Assembly (NCBI GenBank): GCA_964020085.1
Contig: OZ026607.1
Span: forward strand, 1-64,000
Reading direction: 5' to 3'
DNA: 64,000 nt
Origin: Micromussa lordhowensis
Taxonomy: Eukaryota; Cnidaria; Anthozoa; Scleractinia; Lobophylliidae
Shown: positions 55,501 through 64,000 of the stretch, piece by piece
How positions within the stretch are numbered: position 1 is the stretch's first letter
Layout of the letters: each line of letters starts with the position of its first letter
The notes under the pieces: generated by a model
Seen by the model: only the letters and a program-made list of their open reading frames with translations
What the model was told of the DNA's origin: nothing
The model's database searches: none
Program-made: the position numbers and the translations under genes

Positions 55501-58500
55501 AAAACGCGCGCTGGGGGTCCCCTTGGCAAATTTGACATAGCTCGGCTTCACGGACACTTTAAGAGGCGCGGTTTGCAGCAAAATGTTCTACTAGGTTGGC
55601 ACTTCAAGGAAATCCTAGTTAGGACATGATGGCATTGGCGCCAGGGTGTTTTTTCTGGCCTTTTTGCAGTAGTTTTCCCTAGTTTCAACTTTGCAGAATT
55701 TCAGAAAACGCGCGCTGGGGGTTCCCTTGGCAAATTTGACATAGCTCGGCTTCACGGGCACTTTAAGAGGCGCGGTTTGCAGCAAAATGTTTTGCTAGGT
55801 TGGCACTTCAAGGAAATTCTACTTAGCACATGATGGCATTGGCGCAAGGGTGTTTTTTCTGGCCTTCTTTTTGCAGTAGTATTCCCTGGTCCCAACTTTG
55901 CAGAATTTCAGAAAACGCGCGCTGGGGGTCCCCTTGGCAAATTTGACATAGCTCGGCTTCACGGGCACTTTAAGAGGCGCGGTTTGCAGCAAAATGTTCT
56001 GCTAGGTTGGCACTGCAAGGAAATTTTAGTAAGGACATGATGGCAATGGCGCCAGGGTGTTTTTTCTGGCCTTATTTTGCAGTAGTTTTCCCTGGTCCCA
56101 ACTTTGCAGAATTTCAGAAAACGCGCGCTGGGGGTCCCCTTGGCAAATTTGACATAGCTCGGCTTCACGGACACTTTAAGAGGCGCGGTTTGCAGCAAAA
56201 TGTTCTACTAGGTTGGCACTTCAAGGAAATGGTAATTAGGACATGATGGCATTGGCGCCAGGGTGTTTTTTCTGGCCTTCTTTTTGCAGTAGTTTTTCCT
56301 GGTCCCAACTTTGCAGAATTTCAGAAAACGCGCGCTGGTGGTCCCCTTGGCAAATTTGACATAACTCGGCTTCACGGGCACTTTAAGAGGCGCGGTTTGC
56401 AGCAAAATGTTCTGCTAGGTTGGCACTTCAAGGAAATCCTAGTTAGGACATGATGGCATTGGCGCCAGGGTGTTTTTTCTGGCCTTCTTTTTGCAGTAGT
56501 TTTCCCTAGTTTCAACTTTGCAGAATTTCAGAAAACGCGCGCTGGGGGTTCCCTTGGCAAATTTGACATAGCTCGGCTTCACGGGCACTTTAAGAGGCGC
56601 GGTTTGCAGCAAAATGTTTTGCTAGGTTGGCACTTCAAGGAAATCCTACTTAGCACATGATGGCATTGGCGCAAGGGTGTTTTTTCTGGCCTTCTTTTTG
56701 CAGTAGTTTTCCCTGGTCCCAACTTTGCAGAATTTCAGAAAACGCGCGCTGGGGGTCCCCTTGGCAAATTTGACATAGCTCGTCTTCACGGGCACTTTAA
56801 GAGGCGCGGTTTGCAGCAAAATGTTCTGCGAGGTTGGCACTTCAAGGAAATCCTAGTAAGGACATGATGGCAATGGCGCTAGGGTGTTTTTTCTGGCCTT
56901 CTTTTTGCAGTAGTTTTCCCTGGTCCCAACTTTGCAGAATTTCAGAAAACGCGCGCTGGGGGTCCCCTTGGCAAATTTGACATAGCTCGGCTTCACGGGC
57001 ACTTTAAGAGGCGCGGTTTGCAGCAAAATGTTCTGCTAGGTTGGCACTTCAAAGAAATCCTAAATAGGACATGATGGCATTGGCGCCAGGGTGTTTTTTC
57101 TGGCCTTCTTTTTGCAGTAGTTTTCCCTGGTCCCAACTTTGCAGAATTTCAGAAAACGCGCGCTGGGGGTCCCCTTGGCAAATTTGACATAGCTCGGCTT
57201 CACGGACACTTTAAGAGGCGCAGTTTGCAGCAAAATGTTCTACTAGGTTGGCACTTCAAGAAAATTCTAGTTAACACATGATGGCATTGGCGCCAGGGTG
57301 TTTTTTCTGGCCTTCTTTTTGCAGTAGTTTTCCCTGGTCCCAACTTTGCAGAATTTCAGAAAACGCGCGCTGGGGGTCCCCTTGGCAAATTTGACATAGC
57401 TCGGCTTCACGGGCACTTTAAGAGGCGCGGTTTGCAGCAAAATGTTCTGCTAGGTTGGCACTTCAAGGAAATTCTAGTTAGGACATGATGGCATATGCGC
57501 CAGGGTGTTATTTCTGGCCTTCTTTTTGCAGTAGTTTTCCCTGGTCCCAACTTTGCAGAATTTCAGAAAACGCGCGCTGGGGGTTCCCTTGGCAAATTTG
57601 ACATAGCTCGGCTTCACGGACACTTTAAGAGGCGCGGTTTGCAGCAAAATGTTCTACTAGGTTGGCACTTCAAGGAAATTGTAGTTAGGACATGATGGCA
57701 TTGGCGCCAGGGTGTTTTTTCTGGCCTTCTTTTTGCAGTAGTTTTTCCTGGTCCCAACTTTGCAGAATTTCAGAAAACGCGCGCTGGTGGTCCCCTTGGC
57801 AAATTTGACATAACTCGGCTTCACGGGCACTTTAAGAGGCGCGGTTTGCAGCAAAATGTTCTGCTAGGTTGGCACTTTAAGGAAATCCTAGTTAGGACAT
57901 GATGGCATTGGCGCCAGGGTGTTTTTTCTGGCCTTCTTTTTGCAGTAGTTTTCCCTAGTTTCAACTTTGCAGAATTTCAGAAAACGCGCGCTGGGGGTTC
58001 CCTTGGCAAATTTGACATAGCTCGGCTTCACGGGCACTTTAAGAGGCGCGGTTTGCAGCAAAATGTTTTGCTAGGTTGGCACTTCAAGGAAATCCTACTT
58101 AGCACATGATGGCATTGGCGCAAGGGTGTTTTTTCTGGCCTTCTTTTTGCAGTAGTTTTCCCTGGTCCCAACTTTGCAGAATTTCAGAAAACGCGCGCTG
58201 GGGGTCCCCTTGGCAAATTTGACATAGCTCGTCTTCACGGGCACTTTAAGAGGCGCGGTTTGCAGCAAAATGTTCTGCGAGGTTGGCACTTCAAGGAAAT
58301 CCTAGTAAGGACATGATGGCAATGGCGCTAGGGTGTTTTTTCTGGCCTTCTTTTTGCAGTAGTTTTCCCTGGTCCCAACTTTGCAGAATTTCAGAAAACG
58401 CGCGCTGGGGGTCCCCTTGGCAAATTTGACATAGCTCGGCTTCACGGGCACTTTAAGAGGCGCGGTTTGCAGCAAAATGTTCTGCTAGGTTGGCACTTCA

Positions 58501-61500
58501 AAGAAATCCTAAATAGGACATGATGGCATTGGCGCCAGGGTGTTTTTTCTGGCCTTCTTTTTGCAGTAGTTTTCCCTGGTCCCAACTTTGCAGAATTTCA
58601 GAAAACGCGCGCTGGGGGTCCCCTTGGCAAATTTGACATAGCTCGGCTTCACGGACACTTTAAGAGGCGCAGTTTGCAGCAAAATGTTCTACTAGGTTGG
58701 CACTTCAAGAAAATTCTAGTTAACACATGATGGCATTGGCGCCAGGGTGTTTTTTCTGGCCTTCTTTTTGCAGTAGTTTTCCCTGGTCCCAACTTTGCAG
58801 AATTTCAGAAAACGCGCGCTGGGGGTCCCCTTGGCAAATTTGACATAGCTCGGCTTCACGGGCACTTTAAGAGGCGCGGTTTGCAGCAAAATGTTCTGCT
58901 AGGTTGGCACTTCAAGGAAATTCTAGTTAGGACATGATGGCATATGCGCCAGGGTGTTATTTCTGGCCTTCTTTTTGCAGTAGTTTTCCCTGGTCCCAAC
59001 TTTGCAGAATTTCAGAAAACGCGCGCTGGGGGTTCCCTTGGCAAATTTGACATAGCTCGGCTTCACGGACACTTTAAGAGGCGCGGTTTGCAGCAAAATG
59101 TTCTACTAGGTTGGCACTTCAAGGAAATTGTAGTTAGGACATGATGGCATTGGCGCCAGAGTGTTTTTTCTGGCCTTCTTTTTGCAGTAGTTTTCCCTGG
59201 TCCCAACTTTGCAGAATTTCAGAAAACGCGCGCTGGGGGTCCCCTTGGCAAATTTGACAAAGCTCGGCTTCACGGGCACTTTAAGAGGCGCGGTTTGCAG
59301 CAAAATGTTCTGCTAGGTTGGCACTTCAAGGAAATACTAGTTAGGACATGATGGCATTGGCGCCAGGGTGTTTTTTCTGGCCTTCTTTTTGCAGTAGTTT
59401 TCCCTGGTCCCAACTTTGCAGAATTTCAGAAAACGCGCGCTGGGGGTCCCCTTGGCAAATTTGACATAGCTCGGCTTCACGGACACTTTAAGAGGCGCGG
59501 TTTGCAGCAAAATGTTCTACTAGGTTGGCACTTCAAGGAAATCCTAGTTAGGACATGATGGCATTGGCGCCAGGGTGTTTTTTCTGGCCTTCTTTTTGCA
59601 GTAGTTTTCCCTAGTTTCAACTTTGCAGAATTTCAGAAAACGCGCGCTGGGGGTTCCCTTGGCAAATTTGACATAGCTCGGCTTCACGGGCACTTTAAGA
59701 GGCGCGGTTTGCAGCAAAATGTTTTGCTAGGTTGGCACTTCAAGGAAATTCTACTTAGCACATGATGGCATTGGCGCAAGGGTGTTTTTTCTGGCCTTCT
59801 TTTTGCAGTAGTATTCCCTGGTCCCAACTTTGCAGAATTTCAGAAAACGCGCGCTGGGGGTCCCCTTGGCAAATTTGACATAGCTCGGCTTCACGGGCAC
59901 TTTAAGAGGCGCGGTTTGCAGCAAAATGTTCTGCTAGGTTGGCACTGCAAGGAAATTTTAGTAAGGACATGATGGCAATGGCGCCAGGGTGTTTTTTCTG
60001 GCCTTATTTTGCAGTAGTTTTCCCTGGTCCCAACTTTGCAGAATTTCAGAAAACGCGCGCTGGGGGTCCCCTTGGCAAATTTGACATAGCTCGGCTTCAC
60101 GGACACTTTAAGAGGCGCGGTTTGCAGCAAAATGTTCTACTAGGTTGGCACTTCAAGGAAATGGTAATTAGGACATGATGGCATTGGCGCCAGGGTGTTT
60201 TTTCTGGCCTTCTTTTTGCAGTAGTTTTTCCTGGTCCCAACTTTGCAGAATTTCAGAAAACGCGCGCTGGTGGTCCCCTTGGCAAATTTGACATAACTCG
60301 GCTTCACGGGCACTTTAAGAGGCGCGGTTTGCAGCAAAATGTTCTGCTAGGTTGGCACTTCAAGGAAATCCTAGTTAGGACATGATGGCATTGGCGCCAG
60401 GGTGTTTTTTCTGGCCTTCTTTTTGCAGTAGTTTTCCCTAGTTTCAACTTTGCAGAATTTCAGAAAACGCGCGCTGGGGGTTCCCTTGGCAAATTTGACA
60501 TAGCTCGGCTTCACGGGCACTTTAAGAGGCGCGGTTTGCAGCAAAATGTTTTGCTGGGTTGGCACTTCAAGGAAATCCTACTTAGCACATGATGGCATTG
60601 GCGCAAGGGTGTTTTTTCTGGCCTTCTTTTTGCAGTAGTTTTCCCTGGTCCCAACTTTGCAGAATTTCAGAAAACGCGCGCTGGGGGTCCCCTTGGCAAA
60701 TTTGACATAGCTCGTCTTCACGGGCACTTTAAGAGGCGCGGTTTGCAGCAAAATGTTCTGCGAGGTTGGCACTTCAAGGAAATCCTAGTAAGGACATGAT
60801 GGCAATGGCGCTAGGGTGTTTTTTCTGGCCTTCTTTTTGCAGTAGTTTTCCCTGGTGCCAACTTTGCAGAATTTCAGAAAACGCGCGCTGGGGGTCCCCT
60901 TGGCAAATTTGACATAGCTCGGCTTCACGGGCACTTTAAGAGGCGCAGTTTGCAGCAAAATGTTTTGCTAGGTTGGCACTTCAAGGAAATCCTACTTAGC
61001 ACATGATGGCATTGGCGCAAGGGTGTTTTTTCTGGCCTTCTTTTTGCAGTAGTTTTCCCTGGTCCCAACTTTGCAGAATTTCAGAAAACGCGCGCTGGGG
61101 GTCCCCTTGGCAAATTTGACATAGCTCGGCTTCACGGGCACTTTAAGAGGCGCGGTTTGCAGCAAAATGTTCTGCTAGGATGGCACTTTAAGGAAATCCT
61201 AGTAAGGACATGATGGCAATGGCGCCAGGGTGTTTTTTCTGGCCTTCTTTTTGCAGTAGTTTTCCCTGGTCCCAAGTTTGCAGAATTTCAGAAAACGCGC
61301 GCTGGGGGTCCCCTTGCCAAATTTGACATAGCTCGGCTTCACGGGCACTTTAAGAGGCGCGGTTTGCAGCAAAATGTTCTGCTAGGTTAGCACTTCAGAA
61401 AAATTTTAGCTAGGACATGATGGCATTGGCGCCAGGGTGTTTTTTCTGGCCTTCTTTTTGCAGTAGTTTTCCCTGGTCCCAACTTTGCAGAATTTCAGAA

Positions 61501-64000
61501 AACGCGCGCTGGGGGTCCCCTTGGCAAATTTGACATAGCTCGGCTTCACGGGCACTTTAAGAGGCGCGGTTTGCAGCAAAATGTTCTGCTAGGTTGGCAC
61601 TTCAAGGAAATGGTAATTAGGACATGATGGCATTGGCGCCAGGGTGTTTTTTCTGGCCTTCTTTTTGCAGTAGTTTTTCCTGGTCCCAACTTTGCAGAAT
61701 TTCAGAAAACGCGCGCTGGTGGTCCCCTTGGCAAATTTGACATAACTCGGCTTCACGGGCACTTTAAGAGGCGCGGTTTGCAGCAAAATGTTCTGCTAGG
61801 TTGGCACTTCAAGGAAATCCTAGTTAGGACATGATGGCATTGGCGCCAGGGTGTTTTTTCTGGCCTTCTTTTTGCAGTAGTTTTCCCTAGTTTCAACTTT
61901 GCAGAATTTCAGAAAACGCGCGCTGGGGGTTCCCTTGGCAAATTTGACATAGCTCGGCTTCACGGGCACTTTAAGAGGCGCGGTTTGCAGCAAAATGTTT
62001 TGCTGGGTTGGCACTTCAAGGAAATCCTACTTAGCACATGATGGCATTGGCGCAAGGGTGTTTTTTCTGGCCTTCTTTTTGCAGTAGTTTTCCCTGGTCC
62101 CAACTTTGCAGAATTTCAGAAAACGCGCGCTGGGGGTCCCCTTGGCAAATTTGACATAGCTCGTCTTCACGGGCACTTTAAGAGGCGCGGTTTGCAGCAA
62201 AATGTTCTGCGAGGTTGGCACTTCAAGGAAATCCTAGTAAGGACATGATGGCAATGGCGCTAGGGTGTTTTTTCTGGCCTTCTTTTTGCAGTAGTTTTCC
62301 CTGGTGCCAACTTTGCAGAATTTCAGAAAACGCGCGCTGGGGGTCCCCTTGGCAAATTTGACATAGCTCGGCTTCACGGGCACTTTAAGAGGCGCAGTTT
62401 GCAGCAAAATGTTTTGCTAGGTTGGCACTTCAAGGAAATCCTACTTAGCACATGATGGCATTGGCGCAAGGGTGTTTTTTCTGGCCTTCTTTTTGCAGTA
62501 GTTTTCCCTGGTCCCAACTTTGCAGAATTTCAGAAAACGCGCGCTGGGGGTCCCCTTGGCAAATTTGACATAGCTCGGCTTCACGGGCACTTTAAGAGGC
62601 GCGGTTTGCAGCAAAATGTTCTGCTAGGATGGCACTTTAAGGAAATCCTAGTAAGGACATGATGGCAATGGCGCCAGGGTGTTTTTTCTGGCCTTCTTTT
62701 TGCAGTAGTTTTCCCTGGTCCCAAGTTTGCAGAATTTCAGAAAACGCGCGCTGGGGGTCCCCTTGCCAAATTTGACATAGCTCGGCTTCACGGGCACTTT
62801 AAGAGGCGCGGTTTGCAGCAAAATGTTCTGCTAGGTTAGCACTTCAGAAAAATTTTAGCTAGGACATGATGGCATTGGCGCCAGGGTGTTTTTTCTGGCC
62901 TTCTTTTTGCAGTAGTTTTCCCTGGTCCCAACTTTGCAGAATTTCAGAAAACGCGCGCTGGGGGTCCCCTTGGCAAATTTGACATAGCTCGGCTTCACGG
63001 GCACTTTAAGAGGCGCGGTTTGCAGCAAAATGTTCTGCTAGGTTGGCACTTCAAGGAAATGTTAGTTAGGACATGATGGCATTGGCGCCAGGGTGTTTTT
63101 TCTGGCCTTCTTTTTGCAGTAGTTTTCCCTGGTCCCAACTTTGCAGAATTTCAGAAAACGCGCGCTGGGGGTCCCCTTGGCAAATTTGACATAGCTCGGC
63201 TTCACGGGCACTTTAAGAGGCGCGGTTTGCAGCAAAATGTTCTGCTAGGTTGGCACTTCAAGGAAATTCTAAATAGGACATGATGGCATTGGCGCCAGGG
63301 TGTTTTTTCTGGCCTTCTTTTTGCAGTAGTTTTCCCTGGTCCCAACTTTGCAGAATTTCAGAAAACGCGCGCTGGGGGTCCCCTTGGCAAATTTGACATA
63401 GCTCGGCTTCACGGACACTTTAAGAGGCGCAGTTTGCAGCAAAATGTTCTACTAGGTTGGCACTTCAAGAAAATCCTAGTTAACACATGATGGCATTGGC
63501 GCCAGGGTGTTTTTTCTGGCCTTCTTTTTGCAGTAGTTTTCCCTGGTCCCAACTTTGCAGAATTTCAGAAAACGCGCGCTGGGGGTCCCCTTGGCAAATT
63601 TGACATAACTCGGCTTCACGGGCACTTTAAGAGGCGCGGTTTGCAGCAAAATGTTCTGCTAGGTTGGCACTTCAAGGAAATACTAGTTAGGACATGATGG
63701 CATTGGCGCCAGGGTGTTTTTTCTGGCCTTCTTTTTGCAGTAGTTTTCCCTGGTCCCAACTTTGCAGAATTTCAGAAAACGCGCGCTGGGGGTTCCCTTG
63801 GCAAATTTGACATAGCTCGGCTTCACGGACACTTTAAGAGGCGCGGTTTGCAGCAAAATGTTCTACTAGGTTGGCACTTTAAGGAAATCCTAGTTAGGAC
63901 ATGATGGCATTGGCGCCAGAGTGTTTTTTCTGGCCTTGTTTTTGCAGTAGTTTTCCCTGGTCCCAACTTTGCAGAATTTCAGAAAACGCGCGCTGGGGGT
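43501..64000. repeat. 207-bp satellite, about 99 units, continuing past the window
   Basis: The period is 207 bp. Units contain GGCGCCAGGGTGTTTTTTC, CTTCTTTTTGCAGTAG, AACTTTGCAGAATTTCAG, AAAACGCGCGCTGGGGGTCC and GGTTTGCAGCAAAATGTT. Units left of about 45,000 are the most diverged, with homogeneity rising to the right. Higher-order blocks are visible: 828 bp (50,875/51,703; 53,107/53,935), 1,449 bp (56,646/58,095; 57,495/58,944; 60,578/62,027) and about 3,930 bp (55,177/59,106; 56,007/59,939). Because 207 is 69 codons, frames of 60-79 codons, and one of 156 (44,395-44,865), recur in phase; each normally stops once per unit. I do not regard them as genes. Satellite function is unknown. Confidence 0.95.

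Noticed and set aside
41546..64000. A CENP-B box in the 207-bp satellite
   Set aside because: I looked for TTCG-N4-A-N2-CGGG; the nearest word, CTTCACGGGCAC, lacks the required spacing.

Overview
The window is eukaryotic, repeat-dominated subtelomeric DNA, most likely from a metazoan. The clues are TTAGGG-type telomere repeats, short GT-AG intron signals, non-LTR retrotransposon fragments and a TTAA-flanked MITE; the style suggests a cnidarian such as a stony coral, but no host gene confirms this. The telomere tract reads CCCTAA on the + strand, so the chromosome end should lie to the LEFT and the chromosome interior to the right.

Region 1 (1-25,077): a head-to-tail array of large units. Element A (967-11,939) and its near-identical copy A' (14,354-24,999) each carry an uncharacterised body, a 157/161-bp satellite, a hairpin-rich minisatellite and one intact leftward gene for a 708-aa tyrosine recombinase. 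Segment B (12,077-14,282; partly repeated at 1-895) lies between them. Each unit boundary holds intact or decayed CCCTAA repeats, and three left boundaries share TAAGGGTTCATAAT. The rightmost unit ends on (CCCTAA)13. I read this as a recombinase-encoding mobile element that lives in or adds to telomere repeats, comparable in concept to the TATE elements of trypanosomatids; this is the best candidate for an undescribed system.

Region 2 (25,078-26,677): about 107 copies of a 15-bp satellite, GGGTAAGCTTCTGTA, which contains a telomere-like TAGGGTAA in the opposite orientation to the neighbouring telomere tract.

Region 3 (26,935-37,559): a tandem array of about 1.54-kb units in a dimeric higher-order arrangement, each carrying a 5S rRNA-derived sequence on the - strand (seven copies).

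Region 4 (37,560-41,545): a graveyard of transposon pieces: a 5'-truncated retrotransposon ORF1 with zinc knuckles and a poly(A) tail, a TTAA MITE, and the 3' end of a LINE reverse transcriptase with a (CAA)n tail.

Region 5 (41,545-64,000, running off the window): about 100 copies of a 207-bp satellite with nested higher-order blocks, broken once by the 5' part of a LINE (42,119-43,500).

The only clearly intact protein-coding genes are the two recombinase copies. Most other open frames are by-products of satellites whose period is divisible by three or nearly so.
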